A stretch of 64,000 nucleotides of DNA from Ramlibacter montanisoli (GCF_013087525.1 NZ_JABFCS010000001.1:3720001-3784000); one strand, 5' to 3'; shown: positions 37,172 through 46,290, counted from the stretch's first letter. Numbers and translations are program-made. The notes: generated from the letters alone by a model not told the origin.

Positions 37172-37612
37172 GTCGCTTTCCCGAAATTCACTCAAGCGGC
37201 GGACTCTACGCCATCGCGCATCCGGTCCCAAGCCCTGCGCCGATCACCGGGCCTGGGCTGTCCGCGGATGTCTTATGGAAGTTCATGTTCAAGATAGTCG
37301 TAGTAGCTAAGGGAGGGCCCGCGGTGTGGACAACCCTTCTTTCCGCTTTTGCCATCAAGCACTTGCGTGCGCTTGACCACTGTGTGCAGCCCTGCGTCGG
37401 AGCTGTCCTACAAAAAGGGACAACATCGCCGATCCGCCCCGGGGTGTGGATAAGCCATGAGTTGTGCCGGAACGCTCCACAGGCTTGTCAGACCGAAAAT
37501 AAATTTCGGCCGCTGCGTGGCGTGTCGCAGGCGGGCGACGAGGGCCACAAAACGCTTGCACGATACGCGCGGAGGCTTCAGCATCGCGCGCCAAATCGAA
37601 AGCAGCCCCTGC
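37172..37612. other. 440-bp intergenic region with DnaA-box-like 9-mers
   Basis: No gene is supported here. It contains TGTGGATAA (37445-37453), the reverse complement of the perfect DnaA box TTATCCACA; TGTGGACAA (37325-37333, one mismatch); TGTGTGCAG (37380-37388, weak); and an opposite-strand TGTGGAGCG (37475-37483, weak). A short A/T-rich patch GAAAATAAATTTCG follows at 37494-37507. This could be a minor replication-initiation or DnaA-titration region, or chance. Confidence 0.4.
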
Positions 37613-37894
37613 ATGCGCAACCTGTTTCGCGTGGTCTTCGTCCTGTATGTCCCCTTCCTGGCGGCGTGCGCCTGGATCTTTGCCACCGACAACGGCGGCG
37701 GCGGTCCGTACCAGATCGCCAAGGCGCTGGGCGCCATCGGCGCCGGCCTGCCGTGGACGCTGGCGGTCTTCGTGCTGTACCCGCCGCACGCGGGGCCGTG
37801 GCTGCTGTACGCGCTGTCCGTCGCCGGGGCCCTCGTCAACCTGTGGCTGCTTGCGCGCTACGCCGGGTGGCTGCCTTCGCGCCGCACCGCGTAG
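37613..37894 (+). CDS. Small membrane protein of unknown function
   Basis: 93 residues, two or three transmembrane helices: NLFRVVFVLYVPFLAACAWI, LPWTLAVFVLYP, and PWLLYALSVAGALVNLWLLA. No recognised family. ATG at 37613 is the likely start because the upstream in-frame codons are basic and A/T-biased and lie in the DnaA-box region. The TAG stop lies in a family A repeat. Confidence 0.6.
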   Translation: MRNLFRVVFVLYVPFLAACAWIFATDNGGGGPYQIAKALGAIGAGLPWTLAVFVLYPPHAGPWLLYALSVAGALVNLWLLARYAGWLPSRRTA

Positions 37895-37925
37895 GCTGGT
37901 GGTGAGGCCCGAGCCGAACCCCAGC
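37890..37925. repeat. Interspersed repeat, family A
   Basis: CGTAGGCTGGTGGTGAGGCC followed by CGAGCCGAACCCCAGC. Overlaps the stop codon of the small membrane protein. Confidence 0.72.
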
Positions 37926-37960
37926 ATCATCCCGCCGACGACTCAGGTCTTTTTGGGCGA

Positions 37961-37997
37961 CCATGAAATTCGAAATCCAGACTTTCGAATTTCATGG
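37961..37997. terminator. Perfect 15-bp inverted repeat between convergent genes
   Basis: The arms CCATGAAATTCGAAA and TTTCGAATTTCATGG enclose 7 bases. It is clearly richer in A/T than its surroundings. Position between convergent 3' ends suggests transcription termination, but there is no U-run directly after it. Confidence 0.45.
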
Positions 37998-38033
37998 TGA
38001 GCGACGCTCCCCAACCGAACGACAGGCACGGGC

Positions 38034-39055
38034 TCAGGCCCGGTCCTGCCCCGCGCGCTCCTTGCGCCTGCCCGCGAACGGGTAGGCGCTGCCGCCCGCG
38101 CCCGCCTTGGCCGGGAACTTCAGCGACAGCAGCATCGTCGCCGCCAGCACCGCCACCGTGGCCCCGAGCGACCACGCCACCGGCACCTTGTAGATGTCGA
38201 TCAGCAGCATCTTCGCGCCGATCAGCACCAGCACGATCGCCAGCCCGTAGGACAGCAGGTGGAAGCGCTCGTGCATGCCCGCCAACAGGAAGTACATCGC
38301 GCGCAGGCCCAGGATCGCGAACACGTTGGAGGTGAGCACGATGAAGGGGTCGGTGGTGATGGCGAAGATCGCCGGGATCGAATCGACCGCGAAGATCACG
38401 TCCACCACGCCGATCAGCAGCACCACCACGAACAGCGGCGTGGCCATGCGCACGCCGTCCACGTGCGTGAACAGGCGCTCGCCGTCGAAGTCCGGCGCCA
38501 CCTTCATGCGCCGGTTGATCCAGCGCAGCACCGGATTGCTGGCCAGGTCCGGCTCCTGGCCGGCGGCCCACCACATCTTGATGCCGGTGAACACGAGGAA
38601 GGCGCCGAACACGTAGAGGATCCAGTGGAACTGCGCGATCAGCCAGGTGCCCACGAAGATCATCACCGCGCGCAGCACCAGCGAGCCGATGATGCCGATC
38701 ATCAGCACCCGCTTCTGGAAGGCGGGCGGCACGCCGAAGTAGGTGAACAGCATCAGGAAGACGAAGATGTTGTCCACCGCCAGGGCCTTCTCCACCAGGT
38801 AGCCGGTGACGAACTCCAGCGACTTGTCGGCGGCCACTTCCTGCCGCGCGGCGTCGCCCGAAGTGCCCCCAGGTACCAGTACATCCAGCCCACGAACACC
38901 AGGGACACCGCCACCCACACGGCGGACCAGATGCCGGCCTCGCGCATGGAAACGGTGTGCGCGCCCTGGCGATTGAGCGTCACGAAGTCCACCACCAGCG
39001 CCACCACCACGAAGGCGGCGAACAGGACCCACATCGTGGGCGTCGCAGTCATCAT
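38034..39055 (-). CDS. TerC-family integral membrane protein (frameshifted)
   Basis: Seven or more helices. KALAVDNIFVFLMLFTYFGVP carries the family's conserved Asp, and VIFAVDSIPAIFAITTDPFI the second Asp-containing helix. The N-terminus (MWVLFAAFVVVALVVDFVTL) is in another frame; the shift is near 38870 in a CCCCC run. TerC-like proteins export metals, for example manganese, or protect against tellurite. No manganese riboswitch is evident in the 90 bases upstream. Divergent from nhaR. Confidence 0.88.
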
Positions 39056-39084
39056 CGCGTTCTCCTATGTTCTTTCCCGGTTTT

Positions 39085-39122
39085 CCTCCCTCTCCCCCTG
39101 GGAGAGGGTTGGGGTGAGGGCA
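39085..39122. repeat. G/C-rich repeat, family C
   Basis: CTCCCTCTCCCCCTGGGAGA followed by GGGTTGGGGTGAGGGC. Lies in the divergent promoter region of TerC and NhaR. Confidence 0.7.
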
Positions 39123-39145
39123 TCCCAAGGCACACTTCCCCTGAA

Positions 39146-40031
39146 ATGAGCACCCCCTCAACTACCGCCACCTCTACTACTTCTGGGTCGTCGCCAAGGA
39201 AGGCGGCATGTCCCGCGCCGCCGCCCGCCTGGACATGGCGGTGCAGACGGTCAGCGCGCAGGTGCGCGCGCTGGAACAGTCGCTCGGCCACTCCCTCTTC
39301 AAGCCCGCCGGCCGCGGCATCGTCCTCACCGAGGCCGGCGCCGCCGCCATGGCGCTGGCCGACCAGGTCTTCCAACTGGGCGAACAGATCCCCGCCGCCG
39401 TGCGCGACGCCGTCAGCGGGCAAGGCTTGCGCCTGGCCGTCGGCATTTCCGACGGCTTGCCCAAGCTCGTTGTGCGCCACCTGCTGCTGCAGCCCGTTCT
39501 GCACGACCCGCGCGTGCGCCTGCTATGCCACGAGGACGAATTCGAACGCCTGCTGGCGGACCTCGCGCTGCACCGCCTCGACGCCGTGCTCTCCGACCAC
39601 CCCGCGCCGCCCAATCCCAACCTGCGCCTCTACGGCCACAAGCTCGGCGACGCGCCCATGGCCTGGTTCGCGCCGGCGGAAGTCGCGCGCAAGTGCCGGA
39701 AGCCCTTCCCCGAGTGCCTGAACGAACTGCCGGTGCTGCTGCCCACGCACCATGCGGCGGTGCGCGCGCGGCTGGACCAGTGGTTCGAGCGCCATCACCT
39801 GCGCCCGCGCATCGCCGGCGAGTTCGAGGACAGCGCCCTGCTCGCGGCCTTCGGCCGCAACGGCATGGGCGCCTTCCCCGCCTCGCGCTGGTCGCACGAG
39901 GAACTGCTCCAGGACAAGAAGGTGCGCCTGCTCGGCGAGACCCCGAGGTGGTGGAGCACTTCCACCTGATCACGGCGGAGCGCCGCATCCACCATCCGCT
40001 GGTGGCGCAGCTGCTCCCTTCAGCCCGCTGA
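39146..40031 (+). CDS. nhaR: LysR-type regulator NhaR (two frameshifts)
   Basis: After correcting a C-run indel at about 39153, the N-terminus reads LNYRHLYYFWVVAKEGGM, the hallmark of NhaR, then RAAARLDMAVQTVSAQVRAL (helix-turn-helix). The C-terminus needs a second C-run correction near 39945 to read VVEHFHLITAERRIHHPLVA. NhaR controls the NhaA sodium/proton antiporter in E. coli; no nhaA is seen in this window. Both defects are one base in CCCC or CCCCC runs, strong evidence for sequencing error. Confidence 0.85.
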
Positions 40032-40039
40032 CGGTCTTG

Positions 40040-40075
40040 CTCCCTCCCCCTCCGGGGGAGGGCTGGGGTGGGGGC
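40040..40075. repeat. G/C-rich repeat, family C
   Basis: CTCCCTCCCCCTCCGGGGGA followed by GGGCTGGGGTGGGGGC, between the convergent nhaR and Tim44-like genes. Confidence 0.7.
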
Positions 40076-40089
40076 GCTCCCGCAGGGAC

Positions 40090-41049
40090 TTACCCCTGCT
40101 GGATCCCCGCAATCACCCACCCGCCGAACCCGCTCTTCGGCTTGGCCAGGTGCCACACCTCGTTCAGGTCTTCGGGCACCGCGCCGTGCTGCTCGCGGAT
40201 GCTGCCGGTGAAGCGCACGCTGACCACGTACTGCCCGCCTTCTTCCGCCACGTCCAGCACCTGCGACGTCAGGCCGAACACCTCGGTCTTCTGCGGCGCG
40301 TCCCCGCGCTCCGCGATCTCGCCGCGCACGATCTCGAACATCTCGGACGACAGGTAGTCGCGCAGCCGGTCCAGGTCGCGCGCATCGTTGGCCGCCTGCA
40401 GCGCCATGAACTGGTCACGCGCCGTGCGCTCGAAGCCCGCGGTGTCGAAGTCGGCCGGGATCGTCCCCGTCACCCCCGCGGAGGCGGGGGCCCAAGGCGT
40501 TGCGTTCCCACCGAGGCGAGAGCCGATCAGCGACCCACCCGATGCGGCCGTCGTCGGCTCGACACTGCGATACGCCACGTCCTGCGCCTGCGGCTGGCGG
40601 AACACGCCACCCATGCCACCCGCGCCGGCACCGGCCATCGCGCCCGCCTGCGCCGCAGCGCGCTTGCGCATCACGAAGCCGACCACCAGCAGCACCGCCA
40701 TCACCAGCAGCGCGATGGTCAGCATGTTGGCCAGCGCCCCGCCCAGGCCGAAGTGCGAAGCCAGCGCCGCGATGCCGAGACCCGCCGCGATGCCGGCAAT
40801 CGGGCCCATCCAGCTGCGCTTGGCCGTCGCTGCCGCCGCAGCGGGCGCTGCCGCAGCAGCCGTCCCGGCCATCGGCGCAGCCTGCGTCGGCGAGCCGGCC
40901 GCGCCCGGGCCGGCCGTGTTCGCCGGCGCCGTCACGTTCTGCCGCTGCATGCCGGCGGACTTGCCGCCGCCCAGGCGCTTGGCCCCATCCAGGGCCGCGG
41001 TCATGCCGACCGCCAGCACCAGGGTCATCAGGGCGAGTGTCTTTTTCAC
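40090..41049 (-). CDS. Tim44-domain membrane protein
   Basis: 319 residues. A signal or anchor segment (KTLALMTLVLAVGMTAALDG) precedes a Gln/Ala/Pro-rich region, then two glycine-rich transmembrane segments (MGPIAGIAAGLGIAALA and MLTIALLVMAVLLVVGFVM), a linker and a C-terminal Tim44-like domain (ARDQFMALQAANDARDLDRL, EVWHLAKPKSGFGGWVIAGI). Start GTG at 41049. The linker segment ATPWAPASAGVTG is coded by a family B repeat. Function in bacteria unknown; membrane association likely. Confidence 0.82.
   Translation of the reverse strand: MKKTLALMTLVLAVGMTAALDGAKRLGGGKSAGMQRQNVTAPANTAGPGAAGSPTQAAPMAGTAAAAAPAAAAATAKRSWMGPIAGIAAGLGIAALASHFGLGGALANMLTIALLVMAVLLVVGFVMRKRAAAQAGAMAGAGAGGMGGVFRQPQAQDVAYRSVEPTTAASGGSLIGSRLGGNATPWAPASAGVTGTIPADFDTAGFERTARDQFMALQAANDARDLDRLRDYLSSEMFEIVRGEIAERGDAPQKTEVFGLTSQVLDVAEEGGQYVVSVRFTGSIREQHGAVPEDLNEVWHLAKPKSGFGGWVIAGIQQG
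40469..40500. repeat. Interspersed repeat, family B, inside a coding sequence
   Basis: GTCACCCCCGCGGAGGCGGG followed by GGCCCAAGGCGT, the same element as at 41965 and 49916. Here it is translated as the linker of the Tim44-like protein. Confidence 0.75.
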
Positions 41050-41203
41050 TAGGGTCTCCTTCACGTTGAGATGCGGCGACGGTACGCGCATCGGTCTGAT
41101 TGAAAAAGCAGAAGTTCGCTGCACGAGACTCAGGAAAAAGCTGTGGGTTGACGGTACGTGCCGACGGAACCAGAATGGAACCATTCCGGAACCGGAGCCC
41201 ACC

Positions 41204-41493
41204 ATGCCCAACCTGTCGATCAAGGACGTTCCCGAGGACGTGGCCGAAGCCTTGCGGCAGCGGGCATCCCGCAACCATCGCTCGCTGCAGGGCGAGCTCT
41301 GGCCATCATCACCGAGGCCACGCGGCACGCGGCCACCGTCCCGAGCGCGCCGAATCCGCCGCTTCAGGGCTGGCGAAGGGGAACGCGGAACATCGAAGAC
41401 ATAGCCGAGGAACTGCGCGCGAAATATCCGGAGCCCTTCAACGACGCGCCCCTGGGCGTGGACATCATCCGCGCTGACAGGGACAGCCGTTGA
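41204..41493 (+). CDS. Ribbon-helix-helix antitoxin, FitA/VapB-like (frameshifted)
   Basis: MPNLSIKDVPEDVAEALRQR begins an Arc/FitA-type ribbon-helix-helix fold, ending in HRSLQGEL. The rest, including IITEATRHAA and IEDIAEELRAKYPEPFND, is in the next frame after one indel near 41300. About 95 residues. Its stop overlaps the PIN-domain toxin start (TGAA context, 4 bases), the usual antitoxin-toxin order. It should repress its own promoter. Confidence 0.78.
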
Positions 41494-41942
41494 AAGCCCC
41501 GGCCCGTCCGCATTCCGGGCCATACGTGGCGGAACCACCGCCGGCCTACCTGGCCCGTCCGCCGCTCGTGGTGGATTGCAGCGTGCTGGTTTCCGTGCTG
41601 TTCCAGGAAAGCTCGCGCGAGGAGGCAGTCTGCGCCATCGCAGGCAAGACCCTGCATGCGCCGATGCTCCTGGACAGCGAAATGGCGAATGTCGCAGTGA
41701 AGAAGTCCCGTGCTGGCGTGCCTGCAGCCGTCGTGGGGGATGCGCTGGCGAAGTACGCGGAGCACACCATCGAGCTTCATCGTCCAGACGTGCAGGCACA
41801 GTATGCCCTCGCGATGCGTTACGGACTCTCGGCATACGACGCAGCCTATCTCTGGCTCGCCGGCGCCCTGCAGTCGCCGCTGGCCTCGTTCGATGCACGA
41901 CTGGTCAAGGCAGCACGCGACTATCTTGCAAGACCCGCCTGA
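41490..41942 (+). CDS. PIN-domain toxin, VapC/FitB-like
   Basis: 150 residues. PIN acidic residues: VVDCSVLVSVLFQE (first Asp), LDSEMANVAVK (Glu), and SAYDAAYLWLAG with FDARLVKAA (C-terminal Asp residues). VapC toxins are Mg-dependent RNases that cut tRNA or rRNA. Translationally coupled to the antitoxin upstream. A family B repeat directly follows. Confidence 0.82.
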   Translation: MKAPARPHSGPYVAEPPPAYLARPPLVVDCSVLVSVLFQESSREEAVCAIAGKTLHAPMLLDSEMANVAVKKSRAGVPAAVVGDALAKYAEHTIELHRPDVQAQYALAMRYGLSAYDAAYLWLAGALQSPLASFDARLVKAARDYLARPA

Positions 41943-41944
41943 CT

Positions 41945-41995
41945 CGTCATCCCCGCTCCCCCTCGTCATCCCCGCGCAGGCGGGACCCAAGGCGT
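41945..41995. repeat. Interspersed repeat, family B (partial plus full copy)
   Basis: A short copy CGTCATCCCCGC is followed by a fuller copy, GTCATCCCCGCGCAGGCGGG then ACCCAAGGCGT. The core CCCGC/GCGGG is self-complementary. Confidence 0.75.
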
Positions 41996-42076
41996 TAACC
42001 CGCAAGTGATACCCCACCACCCCAACTAGGGTCCACGCCAAGCCGCCCCCGCCCCCGCCCGGCCCACAATGGCCGG

Positions 42077-42982
42077 ATGACCCCGCTCGAACCCTGTTCC
42101 ATGCTCTTCGTCCCCGCGGACCAGGAGCGCTTCCTCGCCAAGGCCGGCCAGCGCGGTGCCGACGCGCTGATCCTCGACCTGGAAGACGCCGTCGCCCGGC
42201 CGGCCAAGGCCGGCGCCCGCGCCAACCTCGCTTCCTTCACCCAGCGCCTGAAAAGCGCCGGCGTCCCCATCTACATCCGCGTCAACAACGAGCCCGAGCT
42301 GCTCGCCGGCGACCTGCAGGCGGCCGTCGCCGCCGGCTGCGACGGCCTGCTGATGCCCAAGGTGGACACGCCCGAGCAGGTGCTGCAACTCGACGAAGCG
42401 CTGCGCAAGCTCGAACAAGAGCACGGCCGCATCCCCGGCAGCATCCCCGTCGTCGCCCTGATCGAATCGCCTCTCGGCATCTGCAACGTCATCGCGATCG
42501 CCAAGGCATCGAAGCGCCTGTCCGGCCTGCTGTTCGGCGTGGAGGACTTCGGCGCCGCCATGGGCATGGAGTCGCGCCCCGAAGGCATGACGGGCCCGGC
42601 GCAGACCATGGCCATCGCCGCCGCCGCCGCCGGCCTGCAGCCCCTGGGCCTGCCAGGCAGCGTCGCCGACTTCAGCAACCCCGATGCCTACCGCGCACTG
42701 GCGACCCACGCCAAGCGCATCGGCATGCGCGGCTCCGTCTGCATCCATCCGGCGCAGGTTCCCATCCTCAACGAGGTGTTCGGCGGCAGCGAGGAAGAAG
42801 CGGAGCACGCGCGCCGCCTGCTCACCGCCTTCGATGCATCCGTGGCCGCGGGCAAGGGCGCCGTCGCCCACGAAGGCCGCATGATCGACGAGCCGATCGC
42901 GGTGCGCGCCCGCCGCTTCCTGCAGCGGCACGACGCCCTCAAGGCGCGCCGCAACGCCGCCAGGCAGCAGGCCGCGTCATGA
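42077..42982 (+). CDS. HpcH/HpaI aldolase family CoA-ester lyase (citrate lyase beta-like)
   Basis: 301 residues. SMLFVPADQERFLAKAGQRG, DALILDLEDAVAR (metal-binding Asp/Glu), IPVVALIESPLGICNVIAIA and GSVCIHPAQVPILNEVF are typical of CitE/malyl-CoA lyase-like proteins. These cleave beta-hydroxyacyl-CoA esters such as malyl- or citramalyl-CoA. Overlap of 4 bases (ATGA) with the CoA-transferase gene points to one pathway: activation of a dicarboxylic acid and cleavage of its CoA ester. Confidence 0.88.
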   Translation: MTPLEPCSMLFVPADQERFLAKAGQRGADALILDLEDAVARPAKAGARANLASFTQRLKSAGVPIYIRVNNEPELLAGDLQAAVAAGCDGLLMPKVDTPEQVLQLDEALRKLEQEHGRIPGSIPVVALIESPLGICNVIAIAKASKRLSGLLFGVEDFGAAMGMESRPEGMTGPAQTMAIAAAAAGLQPLGLPGSVADFSNPDAYRALATHAKRIGMRGSVCIHPAQVPILNEVFGGSEEEAEHARRLLTAFDASVAAGKGAVAHEGRMIDEPIAVRARRFLQRHDALKARRNAARQQAAS

Positions 42983-44124
42983 GCAACGACAACAAGGAAC
43001 AGCGCCTGCCCCTGTCCGGCATCCGCGTGCTGGACCTCTCGCGCCTGATGGCCGGCAACATGCTCACCGTGCAGCTGGCCGACTTCGGCGCCGAGGTCAT
43101 CAAGGTCGAGAGCGCCGAGGGCGACACCCTGCGCCACTGGACCAACGAGGGCAAGCCCCTGTGGTGGAAGGTCTATGGCCGCAACAAGAAGAGCATCTGC
43201 CTGGACTTGAAGGACCCCGCGGACAAGTCTGCCCTGATGGCGCTGGTGCCGCAGGCGCACGTGGTGGTGGAGAGCTTCCGCCACGGCGGCATGGAGGCCT
43301 TCGGCCTCGGCCCCGCGCAGCTGCACGCGGCCAACCCGCGCCTCGTCATCGTGCGCATCTCCGGCTGGGGCCAGACCGGCCCCTATGCGCAGCGCCCCGG
43401 CTTCGGCACGCTGGTGGAAGCCTTCTCGGGCTTCGCCGAGCGCAACGGCTTCCCCGACAAGCCGCCCGCGCTGCCCAACCTGGGGCTGGCCGACATGATC
43501 GCCGGCCTCTCGGGCGCCTTCGCCACGCTGGCGGCGGTGCGCGAGGTGGAAGTCAACGGCGGCCAGGGCCAGGTGGTGGACCTGTCGCTGCTGGAGCCCA
43601 TGATCGGCGTGCTGGGCCCGGACGCCGCGATCTGGCAGCACACCGGCAAGCGCCCGCGCCGCCTGGGCAACCGCGCCGAGAACGCGGCGCCGCGCAACGC
43701 GTATCTGTGCAGCGACGGCCAGTGGATGGTGATGTCCGGCTCCACCCAACGCATGGCCGAACGCGTGCTCGCCGCCATCGGCCACCCCGAACTGGCACGC
43801 GACGCGCGCTTCAAGGACAACGCCGCGCGCATCGCCAACGTCGAAGTGCTCGACCGGATGATCGGCGACTTCGTGCAGCAAAGGACGCTGCAGGAGAACC
43901 TGGCCCACTTCGGAGAACACGAGGTGACGGTGGGCCCGGTGCTCAACGTCGACCAGCTGGTGCAGGACCCGCATGTGCGCGCGCGCGGCGTGATCGTGGA
44001 CCTGCCCGACCCCGAGGTCGGCAGCGTCGCCATGCATGAGGTCTTCCCGCGCCTGTCGCGCACGCCGGGCCGCATCCGCCGCCCCGCCCCCACGCTCGGC
44101 CAGGACCAGGACCTGCTCCCGTAG
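42979..44124 (+). CDS. CaiB/BaiF family (class III) CoA-transferase
   Basis: 381 residues. GIRVLDLSRLMAGNMLTVQL at the N-terminus, YGRNKKSICLDLKDP, and the catalytic Asp in LGLADMIAGLSGAFAT. Transfers CoA between acids, probably succinyl-CoA to a dicarboxylate. Coupled to the lyase upstream and followed by a Bug-type binding protein, a common catabolic arrangement in Burkholderiales. Its TAG stop lies in a family A repeat. Confidence 0.92.
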   Translation: MSNDNKEQRLPLSGIRVLDLSRLMAGNMLTVQLADFGAEVIKVESAEGDTLRHWTNEGKPLWWKVYGRNKKSICLDLKDPADKSALMALVPQAHVVVESFRHGGMEAFGLGPAQLHAANPRLVIVRISGWGQTGPYAQRPGFGTLVEAFSGFAERNGFPDKPPALPNLGLADMIAGLSGAFATLAAVREVEVNGGQGQVVDLSLLEPMIGVLGPDAAIWQHTGKRPRRLGNRAENAAPRNAYLCSDGQWMVMSGSTQRMAERVLAAIGHPELARDARFKDNAARIANVEVLDRMIGDFVQQRTLQENLAHFGEHEVTVGPVLNVDQLVQDPHVRARGVIVDLPDPEVGSVAMHEVFPRLSRTPGRIRRPAPTLGQDQDLLP

Positions 44125-44150
44125 GCTGGGGTGACTTCAGGAACCCCAGC
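44121..44150. repeat. Interspersed repeat, family A (short form)
   Basis: GTAGGCTGGGGTGACTTCAG then GAACCCCAGC; supplies the stop codon of the CoA-transferase gene. Confidence 0.65.
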
Positions 44151-44187
44151 TCTCCCGCACCTCACACCATCACCGGAGACCCGCCCC

Positions 44188-45179
44188 ATGCCCCCCTTCT
44201 CCCCCGCCGCCGCTCCCTCACCGCCGCCCTCGCCCTCACCCCGTTCACTCTTCCCCTCCCCTCCTTCGCGCAAACCTCCCTGCCGAAGACGCTCACACTC
44301 CTCGTCCCCCAAGCCGCCGGCGGCTCCAACGACGTCATGGCCCGCGCCGTCGCCGCGCGCCTGTCCCGCGTGCTGGGCCCCGACTTCAACGCGGTGGTGG
44401 AAAACCGCACCGGCGCCGGCGGCAACGTCGGCACCACCTACGTCGCGCGGCAGGCGCCCAAGGACGGCAGCACCTGGCTGGTGACGGTGAACAGCACGCA
44501 GGCCATCAACCCGGCGCTGTACAAGAACCCGGGCTTCGACCCCATCGCCGACTTCGAGCCGGTGGCCGGCATCGCCCTGGTGCAGCACGCGATCGTGGCC
44601 GCGCCCAGCCTGCCGGCGAACACGCTGAAGGATTTGATCGAACTGGCGCGCAAGCAGCCGGGCAAGCTCACCTACGGCTCGTCGGGCAACGGCACCTTCT
44701 CGCACCTGCTGATGGAGATGCTGAAGAAGCAGCAGAAGGTCTTCATCACGCACATCCCCTACCGGGGCGTGGCGCCGGCGCTGACCGACATCATCGCGGG
44801 CAACGTGAGCTGCATGGTGAGCACCATCCCCGCCTGCCTGCAGTTCATCAAGGGCGGCCAGCTCAAGGCCCTGGCCGTGCCCTCGCTGCACCGCGCCCCG
44901 GCGCTGCCCAACGTGCCGCTGGCCAACGAGACGGTGCCCGGCCTGGTGGGCGAGCTGATGGTGCTGATGTACGCCCCCAAGGGCGTGCCGCGGGACATGA
45001 TCGAGCAGATGCGCCGCGCGGTGGCGGCGGTGCAGGCGATGCCGGAGATGGAGACCTTCTTCACCGCGCAGGGCGCGACGGCGCTGAAGGCGGGGCCACA
45101 GGAGCTGGCGCAGTTGACGCGGGAGGAGCTGGCGAAGTGGGGGCCGGTGGTTAGGGAGTCGGGGATGAAGATTGATTGA
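44188..45179 (+). CDS. Bug-family tripartite tricarboxylate transporter substrate-binding protein (frameshift near start)
   Basis: One missing C in the C run after ATG restores an RR signal peptide (RRRSLTAALALTPFTLPLPS, FAQ). The mature protein carries the Bug/TctC signature LTLLVPQAAGGSNDVMARAV, VVENRTGAGGNVGT, KLTYGSSGNGTFSHL and IPYRGVAPALTDIIAGNV. It binds a carboxylate in the periplasm for a TctAB permease that is not encoded in the window. Genetic context suggests the ligand is the substrate of the lyase/CoA-transferase pair. Confidence 0.88.
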
Positions 45180-45235
45180 GGCGGGTATCCCGTCTCCGCG
45201 GCATTGAGGCACGGAGGTGTGCATACTCACGCCTG

Positions 45236-46024
45236 GTGACAACAGATGATGTTCGCCGGCTATGGTCGCGCCCCGAGACATTGGCGGCGTTGCACGTGTA
45301 CTTGCTTCTCCCTTTCGGGCAGCTTCACCGCAACCATCCGCTTATCAAGCAACTAGCCAGGTGGATTGAGCGTTCACCCAGCTCCGTTGCACTCAAGCTA
45401 GTAAATCTGGCCAGCTTGGATCCGCAGGTCGTGGCAAGCGGACGGAGCGGAATGAGGAATGCGTCAGCGCAAGATCAAGAGATCTGGCATCAACTGTCAG
45501 CCAACTGGGATGCTGTAGCTCTGGAAGCGGCGGGCGAGTATGAGCGACTTGCCACCGCCCATGGTTTGCCTCGAAACAGCGATGTTGCGGACGACTTGGA
45601 GAATTTCGAGGGCACCACGCGCCTCGTCGAGGTTGATGTACGGGTCAATCAGGCACGCTTCAGAAAGGCCGTCCTGGCAAGCTACAACGCAACTTGTTGT
45701 ATTTCCGGACTCCAACATCCCAGGCTACTAGTTGCCAGTCACATCGTTCCTTGGAGTGAAGACCACCAAAACCGATTGAACCCACGGAATGGTCTCTGTC
45801 TCTCTGCACTGCATGACCGCGCCTACGATCAAGGGCTCATAACCGTCATGCCCGACTTCACTGTGAAGGTGTCGCAGGAACTCTCACGCAGAGACTCCAG
45901 TGACTTCGGGACCATCGCCCTCTTGCGATTTGACGGCCAGTCGATCCGTCTGCCAGAACGATTCAAGCCGGAGCCATCGTTCCTAGCTGCGCACGCCCGG
46001 CGCTTTGGTTTCCTAGCCTCCTAG
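45236..46024 (+). CDS. HNH endonuclease of restriction type (foreign composition)
   Basis: About 262 residues. The C-terminal HNH core reads ATCCISGLQHPRLLVASHIV, then PWSEDHQNRLNPRNGLCLSA and LHDRAYDQGLITV, matching the HNH_2 family of putative restriction endonucleases. The N-terminal half (LPFGQLHRNHPLIKQLARW, RSPSSVALKLVNLASLDP) is typical of the same family. Codon use and GC (29 of 60 on one counted line) are far below the neighbours, so it is probably acquired. GTG at 45236 is the preferred start. No methyltransferase partner is adjacent. Confidence 0.8.
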   Translation: MTTDDVRRLWSRPETLAALHVYLLLPFGQLHRNHPLIKQLARWIERSPSSVALKLVNLASLDPQVVASGRSGMRNASAQDQEIWHQLSANWDAVALEAAGEYERLATAHGLPRNSDVADDLENFEGTTRLVEVDVRVNQARFRKAVLASYNATCCISGLQHPRLLVASHIVPWSEDHQNRLNPRNGLCLSALHDRAYDQGLITVMPDFTVKVSQELSRRDSSDFGTIALLRFDGQSIRLPERFKPEPSFLAAHARRFGFLAS

Positions 46025-46290
46025 GCCTTACATGAAGTCCACCGTCGCCTAAGGCCGTTGGGAAAAGACTGCGCGGAAAGTCGCGTCGATGAGTTGCAAG
46101 CCAGTGGTGCGGGGATTTCTGTCCCTAAAGGAGGTGCATGCGACGGCAAGAGTGGATGGGGGCCAGACGCGCATCCACGACACACCATTCCCCCTCCCCT
46201 AGCAATCCCCCATTGCCATTCCGTCAACACTGCCCACCCCTCCGCCCCTAAAGTTTGGAATCCTCCCAACCAACAACCCCGGAGCATTCC

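Noticed and set aside
46025..46290. Small gene between the HNH nuclease and wrbA
   Set aside because: No frame with a ribosome site and a sensible product; I regard it as noncoding.
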